From Saccharicrinis sp. UBA6048 (GTDB taxonomy: Bacteria > Bacteroidota > Bacteroidia > Bacteroidales > Marinilabiliaceae), in the NCBI GenBank assembly GCA_002429115.1, contig DIYS01000222.1, positions 1 to 7,519 on the forward strand: a DNA stretch of 7,519 nt, read 5' to 3'. The position numbers and the translations under genes were made by a program. The notes beneath the pieces are model-generated. The model saw nothing but the letters and a program-made list of their open reading frames with translations, had not been told where the DNA came from and did not search any database. Positions 1 through 7,280 of this stretch are shown here, in pieces. How positions within the stretch are numbered: the first letter of the stretch is position 1; each line of letters opens with the position of its first letter.

Positions 1-1600
1 CCTCAACAATACTTGCATATACAAAATCATTAGAAATGGAATTGCTTTTATCGGATGCCATAAATCGCTTGAAACGACCGCTTTTTCGGTCAAACAGGTT
101 TAAGCCTCCCCGCGTTCCTACCCAAAGGTTATCCTTACTATCTTCAAAAATTACACGAACCGAATTATGCGAGAGTGATCGAGTATCCTTTGGATGATGT
201 TTATAGTTTTTAAACACATTTGTTGTTGGGTTCAGCCGATTCAAGCCACTTCCATCTGTACCAATCCAAATTATTCCTTGCCGATCCTGGTAAACTTTCC
301 TCACCGTATTATGACTTAAGGAATTGCTATTTCCTTCATCGTGCTCAAAATGAGTAAACCCATTGGTTTCAGGATCAAATTTACAGAGCCCTTTATCATT
401 TGTACCAATCCATAAACAGTTATTTCTATCCTCAATGACAGACCAAACAAAGTTGCTGGATAGACTATTATTATCTAAAGGATTGTGCTTTATCAAATCA
501 AATTTATTGGCTTGTGGATGATAGATATTGATCCCGGCACCGAACGTTCCCAACCACACGTTTCTATTCTGCTGATCCTGATAAAGACAAGTGAATGCAT
601 TTTGGTTAATGCTATTTTTATCCGTTGGATTATGCGTATAATGTGATACCTGGAAGTTTTGATCAATAAGGTACAAACCATCTCCATGAGAGGCATACCA
701 CATAATATCCTTGTCATCTAAAAGCAAACTCTTTTTTGTAATTAAAGCCAGACTATTATTGGAATCAGACGTCGACAATAAGCGCCGCATGGCAGAATTG
801 GAGTCATATACATATAAAGCATCATTGGTACTTATCCATATATTTCCATTTCGATCTTCTTTAATGGTCTCTATCTGATCAATATTTTGACTAAGCTTCA
901 ATTCACTGTAATTTCCGCTGTTAATATCCAGTCTCAATACAGTATTGTCCGTCGCACATAAAACCGATTGACCCCTTAATTCGATATCAACTATTGGCAA
1001 ATCCAGAATTTTGTTCAATGCAAGTGAGTCCGTTAATTTGTATAATCCACTTTCACACGCAATGAGAACCTTATCATTGTATACTTCAATAGCAGTCACC
1101 TCACATTTTAACTCCATCATTTGATTTTCGAGTGATGCAATATCGATTACCTGAAAACCCGATTTTGTGCCAACCAGCAATTTGTTTTGCCAGGCTTTCA
1201 GACACATAACACTATCATTAATGAGTGCATGGTCTGTATTTGTATGGAAGTTAACAAACACTTCCTTGCGCGGATTGAAATGCGATAAGCCATTTCTGGA
1301 ACCAAACCATAGGTTCCCAATCGAATCTTCCTCGATGACCTCAATCCATTTATAACAAATGGTATTTGGGTTATTAACATCGGTGCGGTATACCTTGAAA
1401 TTATAACCATCGTAGCGGTTGAGCCCATCCTCAGTACCGAACCACATAAAACCTCTACTGTCCTTGTTGATGCAGTATACTGAACTTAACGATAAGCCAT
1501 CATCAATGGTGATGCTCTGAAAACGTATTGGAGCTGTTTGCGCTGTTGTTGTGGCAAAACATGAAAATACCAACAACAAAATTAGAAGTGTTTTATTCAT
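1..1600 (-). CDS. Two-component regulator propeller sensor protein, N-terminal part (runs off left edge)
   Basis: This is an uninterrupted frame of 533 codons from ATG at 1600 to the left edge, so the C-terminus is missing. Residues 1-20 form a Sec signal peptide (MNKT, then a Leu-rich core, then ATTTA|Q), so the propeller should lie in the periplasm. Behind it come about eleven Reg_prop-type blades with the W-[IVLF]-G-T..GL core, near residues 53, 98, 142, 179, 214, 255, 301, 349, 397, 445 and 493. Between later blades are the typical N-SLS-N-V linkers (for example at 378-384, 426-433, 475-481). Known relatives have about 14 blades in two seven-bladed propellers, then a Y_Y_Y domain, one membrane helix, and usually a histidine kinase with or without receiver and AraC-type domains. 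That output part is outside the window, so 'hybrid histidine kinase' is an inference; a LytTR, LuxR or GGDEF output is also possible. The ligand is unknown. The gene starts 136 bp beyond the phzF-like stop, on the same strand. Cys14 does not sit in a good lipobox (VFSC), so a lipoprotein is less likely. Confidence 0.9.
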   Translation of the reverse strand, partial: MNKTLLILLLVFSCFATTTAQTAPIRFQSITIDDGLSLSSVYCINKDSRGFMWFGTEDGLNRYDGYNFKVYRTDVNNPNTICYKWIEVIEEDSIGNLWFGSRNGLSHFNPRKEVFVNFHTNTDHALINDSVMCLKAWQNKLLVGTKSGFQVIDIASLENQMMELKCEVTAIEVYNDKVLIACESGLYKLTDSLALNKILDLPIVDIELRGQSVLCATDNTVLRLDINSGNYSELKLSQNIDQIETIKEDRNGNIWISTNDALYVYDSNSAMRRLLSTSDSNNSLALITKKSLLLDDKDIMWYASHGDGLYLIDQNFQVSHYTHNPTDKNSINQNAFTCLYQDQQNRNVWLGTFGAGINIYHPQANKFDLIKHNPLDNNSLSSNFVWSVIEDRNNCLWIGTNDKGLCKFDPETNGFTHFEHDEGNSNSLSHNTVRKVYQDRQGIIWIGTDGSGLNRLNPTTNVFKNYKHHPKDTRSLSHNSVRVIFEDSKDNLWVGTRGGLNLFDRKSGRFKRFMASDKSNSISNDFVYASIVE

Positions 1601-1736
1601 TGCAAATGGGTTGGTTGCACGTAATAAAATACTGTGAACAAGTCAATAACGGGAACAGAATCTAAAGTAAGTGATGAAAGTCATGTTTGCAAATATTCCA
1701 TGCATAAATTAAGCATTGATGATACTTAAAATAAAC

Positions 1737-2525
1737 CTAATCAACCCAAATAGCCCCAACCATATACGTTCTGGCACGTCCACTGATCAACACACGGTTA
1801 CCTGAATTTTCACAAAACAACACTCCACCGCGTTCAGATAGCTGCCGGGCATCCAGTTTGTTTTTGCTTAAGCGGTCGCTCCAATATGGTACCAGTGTGC
1901 AATGAGCTGAACCTGTCACCGGATCTTCCAGAATAGTTGCCTGTGGAGTAAAAAAGCGAGAAACAAAATCACAATTTTCACCCTTGGCTGTAGCGATTAC
2001 ACCTCCTGTACCTAAATTAATACTATCAAACACCTGGCGGTCAATTTGCAGATTCAACACACTACTTTCTGAAGGATAAACCAATACATAGTCACGTGCT
2101 TTAAGCACCGCATCAGGCTGAAGGCTAACGGATGATTTGATGGCTGTAGGTAAAATTTCACGGACAGGTGGTCTTGACGGAAAATCGAGCGTTAATAAAT
2201 CTTCGTTGAAAGTAACCGTTAACCTTCCGCTTAAAGATGTAAATTCCACCTTATTTCCCGGATAATTGAGATGTACCTTTAGCACATAGGCCGCTGCCAG
2301 GGTAGCATGGCCACACAAATCCATTTCTAAATCGGGCGTAAACCACCTTAAACGGATGTCACTATTGGAACGTACGAAAAAAGCAGTTTCTGCAACGCCG
2401 TTCTCTTTCGCTATTTTAAGTAAAATCTCATCAGGAAGCCAATCTGAAAGTGGCACGACGCATGCCGGGTTGCCGCTGAAAATACGATCGGTAAAAGCGT
2501 CAATTTGATAAATCGGTAGTTTCAT
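1737..2525 (-). CDS. PhzF-family isomerase/epimerase-like protein
   Basis: The 262-residue protein has the full PhzF/diaminopimelate-epimerase-like two-lobed pattern. The start, MKLPIYQIDAFTDRIFSGNPACVV, is the family N-terminus. Glu46 in the GVAETAFF segment matches the catalytic glutamate of PhzF (Glu45 in the Pseudomonas enzyme). DLCGHATLA at 69-77 carries His73, GTGGVIATAKG follows near 172, and DPVTGSAHC at 201-209 carries Asp201 and Ser206, with the same spacing as the active-site Asp/Ser pair of PhzF. The length is slightly short of the usual 270-300 but nothing essential is missing. True PhzF isomerises dihydro-hydroxyanthranilate in phenazine synthesis. No other phenazine gene is nearby, and most family members outside phz clusters have no known substrate, so no phenazine role should be assumed. 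A cytoplasmic location is inferred from the lack of a signal peptide. The stop is TAG. The gene lies 282 bp downstream of otsAB and 136 bp upstream of the propeller sensor. No clear Shine-Dalgarno site precedes the ATG, as is usual in Bacteroidota. Confidence 0.93.
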   Translation of the reverse strand: MKLPIYQIDAFTDRIFSGNPACVVPLSDWLPDEILLKIAKENGVAETAFFVRSNSDIRLRWFTPDLEMDLCGHATLAAAYVLKVHLNYPGNKVEFTSLSGRLTVTFNEDLLTLDFPSRPPVREILPTAIKSSVSLQPDAVLKARDYVLVYPSESSVLNLQIDRQVFDSINLGTGGVIATAKGENCDFVSRFFTPQATILEDPVTGSAHCTLVPYWSDRLSKNKLDARQLSERGGVLFCENSGNRVLISGRARTYMVGAIWVD

Positions 2526-2566
2526 AGATAAAAGGTAATTCAGTTGTCAGCAGCATAAATTTACAT

Positions 2567-2596
2567 TTTCTGATAATTAAAATCATCTTTCAGAAA
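2567..2596. repeat. Short inverted repeat in the phzF-like gene leader
   Basis: A perfect 7-bp inverted repeat, TTTCTGA at 2567-2573 and TCAGAAA at 2590-2596, is separated by 16 AT-rich bases. It lies 42-71 bp upstream of the phzF-like start codon. It could be a regulator binding site or a leader hairpin, or it may be chance in AT-rich DNA. I see no convincing promoter element around it. Confidence 0.25.
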
Positions 2597-2641
2597 TAAA
2601 AACTGATGTTCAATCACCTTCTTCCACTTTTTTTACAAGAG

Positions 2642-2677
2642 AAATGCCCCATTGAACAGTGTTGCAATGGAGCATTT
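2642..2677 (-). terminator. otsAB: Probable intrinsic terminator of otsAB
   Basis: The two 13-base arms, 2642-2654 and 2665-2677, pair fully on the minus-strand RNA. It has AAAUGC with GCAUUU, one U-G wobble, and CCAUUG with CAAUGG. The loop is about ten bases and may pair further (GUU with AAC). The wobble is a G-U pair only on the minus transcript; on the plus strand it would be a C/A mismatch, which favours a minus-strand role. The hairpin starts about 130 nt past the otsAB stop and is followed on that strand by a U-rich run (UUUCUCUUGU), which is weaker than a classic U-tract. It would separate otsAB from the phzF-like gene. Confidence 0.55.
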
Positions 2678-2807
2678 ATATATAGTACTGATTTTAACAT
2701 ACTTAATATAACACACAAACGTTATTTTGTCAATATCAACAAACCTTTAATATTTATAAAAGATTGAATTTTAAGATTGTAGTAAAATTACCCTTCCGTT
2801 AACTCGT

Positions 2808-5015
2808 TTAATTTCCTAATTCAGATAAGAACTTACGCACTGCATCCACTGATTCTAATTTATAATTAGCACTGGTACGCTGGATTCCCACCTTAACAGT
2901 TATGGCACTATTTGGCAATTCTTTAAACATATATTCGTCTGTCCAGTCATCGCCCATGGCCATTAAGTAGTCGAAGTTTTCATTGTTGATAAACTTATTG
3001 GCCGCAATGCCTTTGTTAATACCTCCACTCTTAACTTCAATCACTTTGCTGCCTTCCATAATCTCAAGATTCAGATTCCCAACTAAGTCTAGCAATTCAT
3101 CTTTTAGCTCATTGGCACGAATCACACTCTGCTCAGGTTCTGCTTTTCGGTAATGCCATACAAGCGAGTAGTTTTTCTCCTCAATAAATGATCCCGGTGT
3201 GTTATCAACGAAACGTTCTAAAACAGGCCGTATCATTGGCATCCAATTATTATTAACATTGGTCAGTGTCTGCCAGTCTTCTCCGTACTTACGTAACCAA
3301 ACTCCATGTTCGCAAATCAGGTTGATAGGTACTTCTGCAAACCATTTTTCAAGTGTTTCACGATCACGACCACTAATGATTGTCACGGTATTTCTCTCAT
3401 CGGCAATTAACTTATTTAAAATGCTATATAACTCTTCATTTGGAGTTGCTTCCTGTGGATTTTTATGAAATGCTGTTAATGTACCATCGTAATCAAGGAA
3501 GATCGCCCGCTTCTGAGCCTTAGTATATTTCCTATTAATATCCTTAAATACACCATTACTAATCTTCTTAACCAAAAACTCCTTCTGCAGCCGTTTAACA
3601 TTTTCAAGTGCATGCACAAATTCACCGGCCCATTTAAATACTGAATATCGTTCGATGCGCTCTTGCAGATACTTCATGCGCTCTTTCTGTTCTTCCAAAG
3701 GCATGGTCAAGGCTTTATGCATAGCATCGGCAATCTCATCTTCATTAATTGGGTTAATGGTAATTGCCTCGCCCATCTCTTTCGACACACCAGCCATTTC
3801 ACTCAAAATAATGACACCTGTCTGATTGTTTCGTGAAGCCACATATTCTTTTGCTACCAGGTTCATGCCGTCACGAAGCGGTGTAACCAATGCCACATCT
3901 GACATATTGTAGAGCTCAACAAGATTTTCGAAAGGCATGGATCGGTAAAAATACCATACCGGGGTATAATTGATGCTTCCATAGGTTCCGTTGATATTCC
4001 CCACTAATTCATCCACTTCACGCTTCAGCATCATGTATTCCTCTACCTGACCTCGGCTAGGTACCGCCAGCATAATCAAGGTGACCTTTCCATGAAACTC
4101 CGGATACTTTTGCATAAACTTACGGAATGCTCTTAAGCGCTGAGGAATTCCTTTGGTATAATCCAATCGATCGATGGATAGAATCAGGCGTCTATCAGGC
4201 GAAGTCATAAAGTATTTCTCCAGCTCCTTATGCAGGTCTGAGCGCTCCTGGATGGTTTTCTGCATAACAGCGGCCGAAGTCTTCTTAAACTTGTTGTAAT
4301 CAATTCCCATCGGAAAAGAATCGGCCTTTATAATGCGTTCTTCTGAATGAATTTCATTAAACGAGATCTCATAGCCATACAGACGACGAACCGAACTCAG
4401 GAAGTGACGTTCATAGTCATAGATGTGGAATCCCAATAAATCGGCTCCCAGCATCCCTTTTAACAATTCCATGCGCCACGGCAATATCCTGAATACTTCG
4501 TACGATGGAAAAGGAATATGAAGAAAGAAACCAACAGTTACATTGGGCTTAACTGATTTTATCATTTCGGGCACAAGCAACAGCTGGTAATCGTGTACCC
4601 AAACAGTATCTCCGTCTTCAGCAACCTCAAGAACTTTGTCTGCAAATCGTTGGTTGACGCGCTTATAAGTCTCCCAGTTTTCTGGCGAATAGTCAACATA
4701 CTGCGTAAAATAATGAAACAGAGGCCAGATGGTTTTATTACTAAAGCCTTCGTAGTATTCCAAAATCTCCTTCTCACTAAGAGGCACTGTCACACAACTC
4801 TTTTCAAGCAACTGACGATCAATCGATTTAGCATCCTCATCACTTAAAGTATCAGAATTAACACCTGACCATCCAATCCACTTACCGTCATACTCTGTGT
4901 ATACTGATTTCATGCCAGTTGCAAGGCCTCCGACACTCTCAATTAAACTGTATCCTTTTTCTTCTTTTACTAAACTAAATGGTAGGCGATTCGCCACGAT
5001 GTGAAGTTTCGACAT
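2808..5015 (-). CDS. otsAB: Bifunctional trehalose-6-phosphate synthase / trehalose-6-phosphate phosphatase (OtsA-OtsB fusion)
   Basis: The 735-residue cytoplasmic enzyme should make trehalose from UDP-glucose and glucose-6-phosphate in two steps. Residues 1 to about 475 are a GT20 synthase: ANRLP with Arg10, the GGLATG loop at 29-34, HDYQL at 141-145, HIPFPS at 166-171, FPMGID at 234-239, SIDRLDYTKG at 280-289 (Arg283 and Lys288 match the donor-phosphate-binding Arg/Lys pair of E. coli OtsA) and DGMNLVAKE at 382-390. Residues from about 500 to 735 are a HAD-type phosphatase. It has the nucleophile motif DYDGT at 508-512 (Asp508, Asp510), SGRD at 548-551, CEHG at 568-571, a Lys in GGINKG at 664-669, and the metal-binding GDDWTD at 688-693. 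Both halves appear complete, so the fusion should be active in both steps. Such fusions are known in some bacteria, including Cytophaga hutchinsonii, and in eukaryotes. It is divergent from the GH15 gene across 170 bp. Roles in osmotic, drying or temperature stress are known for trehalose in general; here they are inferred. Confidence 0.97.
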   Translation of the reverse strand: MSKLHIVANRLPFSLVKEEKGYSLIESVGGLATGMKSVYTEYDGKWIGWSGVNSDTLSDEDAKSIDRQLLEKSCVTVPLSEKEILEYYEGFSNKTIWPLFHYFTQYVDYSPENWETYKRVNQRFADKVLEVAEDGDTVWVHDYQLLLVPEMIKSVKPNVTVGFFLHIPFPSYEVFRILPWRMELLKGMLGADLLGFHIYDYERHFLSSVRRLYGYEISFNEIHSEERIIKADSFPMGIDYNKFKKTSAAVMQKTIQERSDLHKELEKYFMTSPDRRLILSIDRLDYTKGIPQRLRAFRKFMQKYPEFHGKVTLIMLAVPSRGQVEEYMMLKREVDELVGNINGTYGSINYTPVWYFYRSMPFENLVELYNMSDVALVTPLRDGMNLVAKEYVASRNNQTGVIILSEMAGVSKEMGEAITINPINEDEIADAMHKALTMPLEEQKERMKYLQERIERYSVFKWAGEFVHALENVKRLQKEFLVKKISNGVFKDINRKYTKAQKRAIFLDYDGTLTAFHKNPQEATPNEELYSILNKLIADERNTVTIISGRDRETLEKWFAEVPINLICEHGVWLRKYGEDWQTLTNVNNNWMPMIRPVLERFVDNTPGSFIEEKNYSLVWHYRKAEPEQSVIRANELKDELLDLVGNLNLEIMEGSKVIEVKSGGINKGIAANKFINNENFDYLMAMGDDWTDEYMFKELPNSAITVKVGIQRTSANYKLESVDAVRKFLSELGN

Positions 5016-5116
5016 AGGTTGTGTGTTAAAAACTGACTTGTTTGCATTTATACTAAAAAGAAAGCCACAAAAAGTAGTATTATTAAAAAAAATACCTTTT
5101 TTTCGCAGAACATAAG

Positions 5117-5124
5117 CAAATATA
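5117..5124 (-). promoter_or_regulatory. otsAB: Candidate -7 element of the otsAB promoter
   Basis: On the minus strand this reads TATATTTG, a perfect match to the Bacteroidota housekeeping sigma -7 consensus TAnnTTTG. It lies about 100 bp upstream of the otsAB start codon, giving a leader of roughly 95 nt. There is no TTG -33 box at the expected 19-20-base spacing, so the call rests on the -7 element alone in AT-rich DNA, where chance matches are common. For the GH15 gene on the plus strand the best match I see is TATCATTG at 5133-5140, one base off consensus and also without a -33 partner. Confidence 0.35.
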
Positions 5125-5185
5125 CACCTTTATATCATTGTTTGTTGAAAAGAAGTTTAAAGAAATTGTGATAGTTGATTAGCCT

Positions 5186-6994
5186 ATGAAAAACCTTGAT
5201 TACGGTATCATTGGAAACTGCAGAAGTGCTGCACTAGTTTCGAAGAACGGCTCTGTCGAATGGCTTTGTCTACCCCATTTTGCCGCTTCATCCACATTTG
5301 CTAAAATATTGGATGATAAAAAAGGTGGCTTCTTTAGTGTAAGACCTGTGGAGCAGTATGAAACTGAACAGTTTTACTTGCCTCGTACCAATATTCTTGT
5401 GACTAAATTCACATGTGAATCAGGGGTGTTTGAACTTCATGATTTTATGCCGCGATATCGCAACGAAGATGGAATATATTATACGCCACCGGATATCGTA
5501 CGCTACATAAAGCATATTTCGGGCTCCGTTAATGTGGTCATTGATTTTCAGCCCAAGCTGGAATATGCTCAACCGCATACGCAAATTGACATCGATGAAG
5601 AGTACATCAAGGCTTATACGACAAATGGTGAATACGACTCGGTTTACCTGTATTCTTCATTGGACAAAAAAAGCATCGTCAATCAGTTACCTATTACAAT
5701 AGAACAGAATGAATTTCTATTGCTAAGTTATAACCAGAAGTTATTACAACAATCAACTTCCCGATCATACCTAAAACATCAACGCACAAAGGTATATTGG
5801 CTGAACTGGTCGGATAGAACTACCTCCTTTAAAAAGTACGAAGAAGAAATTCTACGTAGTGCTTTAACATTAAAGCTTCTTAATTATCAGAAATCTGGGG
5901 CTATTCTTGCAGCACTTACAACATCATTGCCTGAAACCATTGGTGAGGTAAGAAACTGGGATTATCGCTTCTGCTGGATACGGGATGCCTCGATGGTAGT
6001 AAAGATCATGACACAGTTAGGTCACGAACGTATTGCCGAACGTTACCTGAACTTTATTATCAAGCTGATGCCGGATAAGAGTGAAAAGATGCAAATCATG
6101 TATGGCATCCATGGTGAAAAGACGCTTCGTGAGCTTGAACTGGATCACCTGTCAGGGTACGAAAACAGTAAGCCTGTCCGCATTGGTAACGCTGCATACG
6201 TGCAAAAACAGAACGATATATACGGCATCTTAATGGATGTTATCCTTCAATATTTCGAACGCTTCAAATCGACACTTGGTAATAGTGAAGATTTATGGAC
6301 ACTGGTTCGCAATATTGTAAAAGTAGTGGACGAGAACTGGCAATTGCCTGACAAAGGAATTTGGGAAATCAGAAGTGAAGGCAAACACTTCACATTTAGT
6401 AAAGTTCTTTGCTGGGTGGCAATTGACAGAGCCTGTAAAGTTGCCCAGTTGCTTAAACGTGATGATTATGCGCAAAAGTGGAAACTCCTTGCCGAATTAA
6501 TTGCTGCTGATATTCATGAAAATGCCTGGTCAGATAGTAAGCATTCATACACGCAATCGTATGGTTCAAATGACCTGGATGCAGCGGTACTATTAATGGA
6601 ATCATATGGTTTCCTTGATGCAGATGATCAGCGCTATAAAAAGACAGTATTGGCCATTCAAAAGGAGCTTGAGCACGATGGCTTAATGTATCGTTATAAA
6701 AACGAAGATGATTTTGGAGAGCCTCAGTCAGCATTTACCATTTGTTCGTTTTGGTTAATTAACAGCCTTTATAAAATCGGGCTTAAAGATGAGGCAACGC
6801 GTAAGTTTGAAACGCTACTATCTTACTCTAATCACTTAGGATTGTTTAGTGAGGATCTGGATTTTAAAACCAGGAGGCTGCTAGGAAACTTCCCGCAGGC
6901 TTATTCTCATTTGGCAATTATTGAAACGGCCATTACGCTTTCAGGTGATGAAATTTCCAAAGAAGAGGAAATTATGAAGTCGATTAGACATTAG
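5186..6994 (+). CDS. Glycoside hydrolase family 15 protein (trehalase or glucoamylase type)
   Basis: The 602-residue protein has the usual length for bacterial GH15 enzymes of the trehalase-like group. Residues 1 to about 210 match the N-terminal beta-sandwich of that group: DYGIIGNCRSAALVSKNGSVEWLCLP, then FHDFMP-like ELHDFMPR at 83-90. From about 220 follows the (alpha/alpha)6 catalytic barrel. It has LPE..GEVRNWDYRFCWIRDA at 248-268, the general acid Glu394 in GIWEIR, CWVAIDRA at 409-416, and the catalytic base Glu556 in GLFSEDLD, followed by LLGNFPQAYSHLAII at 565-579. The enzyme inverts configuration and releases glucose. Relatives include glucoamylases, glucodextranases and archaeal or actinobacterial trehalases; sequence motifs alone do not separate them. 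Divergence from otsAB favours trehalase as an inference. No signal peptide is present, so it should act in the cytoplasm on internal trehalose or glucan. The ATG at 5186 is chosen because the conserved DYGIIGNC start follows within four residues. No Shine-Dalgarno site is seen. A strong terminator follows 22 nt after the stop, so it is probably transcribed alone. Confidence 0.93.
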   Translation: MKNLDYGIIGNCRSAALVSKNGSVEWLCLPHFAASSTFAKILDDKKGGFFSVRPVEQYETEQFYLPRTNILVTKFTCESGVFELHDFMPRYRNEDGIYYTPPDIVRYIKHISGSVNVVIDFQPKLEYAQPHTQIDIDEEYIKAYTTNGEYDSVYLYSSLDKKSIVNQLPITIEQNEFLLLSYNQKLLQQSTSRSYLKHQRTKVYWLNWSDRTTSFKKYEEEILRSALTLKLLNYQKSGAILAALTTSLPETIGEVRNWDYRFCWIRDASMVVKIMTQLGHERIAERYLNFIIKLMPDKSEKMQIMYGIHGEKTLRELELDHLSGYENSKPVRIGNAAYVQKQNDIYGILMDVILQYFERFKSTLGNSEDLWTLVRNIVKVVDENWQLPDKGIWEIRSEGKHFTFSKVLCWVAIDRACKVAQLLKRDDYAQKWKLLAELIAADIHENAWSDSKHSYTQSYGSNDLDAAVLLMESYGFLDADDQRYKKTVLAIQKELEHDGLMYRYKNEDDFGEPQSAFTICSFWLINSLYKIGLKDEATRKFETLLSYSNHLGLFSEDLDFKTRRLLGNFPQAYSHLAIIETAITLSGDEISKEEEIMKSIRH

Positions 6995-7015
6995 AATCAT
7001 TCCAATTCAATATAC

Positions 7016-7045
7016 AGCCTCAAATTTAGTTTTGGGGCTTTTTTT
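7016..7045 (+). terminator. Intrinsic terminator of the GH15 gene
   Basis: AGCCTCAAA at 7016-7024 pairs with TTTGGGGCT at 7031-7039 in a 9-bp stem with one U-G wobble and a six-base loop. A run of seven T residues at 7039-7045 follows directly. The structure starts 22 nt after the GH15 stop and is a textbook rho-independent terminator. The A-rich opposite side could also allow some termination from the right, but no gene is seen there on the minus strand. Confidence 0.9.
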
Positions 7046-7051
7046 GTACTC

Positions 7052-7213
7052 ATACCAATGTTACATTGAACTTAGCGCAATTCTTTTGCTCTTTTAAGCT
7101 AATACGACGTTAAAAAATATCGCCGTAACCAAGGCTATGGCTCTATTTTTTGCCTTGCCTTAGCTCAAAATAGCTAAAACAATTTAACGCTAACTCCAAA
7201 ATAAAATTGGTAT
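7052..7213. repeat. MITE-like palindromic element with ~26-bp imperfect terminal inverted repeats
   Basis: The ends are perfect inverted copies, ATACCAAT at 7052-7059 and ATTGGTAT at 7206-7213. The inverted match continues inward: over 26 bases, 7052-7077 against 7188-7213, I count 21 identities, including a shared TTAGCG block. With small gaps the similarity reaches AAGCTAA at 7096-7102 and TTAGCTC at 7160-7166, so each arm is about 50 bases. The centre (7103-7159) holds another stem, CAAGGC at 7130-7135 with GCCTTG at 7152-7157. There is no reading frame inside. The form fits a non-autonomous mobile element or a large extragenic palindrome. The TA just inside each end would fit a 2-bp TA target duplication of IS630/Tc1 type, but in a palindrome this cannot be told from the repeat itself. 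The family is not recognised by name. Confidence 0.6.
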
Positions 7214-7243
7214 CAATCCCTTCGCGTGGTTTATCAGATAGAA

Positions 7244-7274
7244 CACGAGAGGTACGATAGTGATCGTTCTCGTG
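7244..7274. repeat. Strong extragenic hairpin
   Basis: CACGAGA at 7244-7250 pairs with TCTCGTG at 7268-7274, and inside it ACGAT at 7254-7258 pairs with ATCGT at 7263-7267 around an AGTG loop. Only a three-base bulge (GGT) interrupts 12 paired positions. No T-tract follows on either strand, so it does not look like a terminator. It may be the first part of the REP-like segment that continues to the right. Confidence 0.55.
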
Positions 7275-7280
7275 CGGTAG

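Noticed and set aside
493..1428. Short open frames at 493-717, 1167-1355 and 1198-1428
   Set aside because: All lie inside the long propeller-sensor frame (1-1600, minus), which has family-typical repeats throughout; their translations show no domain pattern.
1601..1736. A promoter for the propeller sensor
   Set aside because: The best -7-like word on the minus strand (AATATTTG) is one base off consensus and has no TTG at the right spacing; too weak to annotate.
1737..2525. A phenazine biosynthesis cluster
   Set aside because: Only the PhzF-like gene is present, and PhzF-family proteins are widespread outside phenazine producers; no other phz gene is in the window.
3199..4847. Short open frames at 3199-3468 (plus), 4562-4777 (minus) and 4593-4847 (plus)
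   Set aside because: They are embedded in other frames of otsAB, whose whole length is covered by conserved synthase and phosphatase motifs.
6293..6734. Two minus-strand open frames at 6293-6475 and 6453-6734
   Set aside because: They are antisense to the conserved GH15 catalytic barrel and show no recognisable features of their own.
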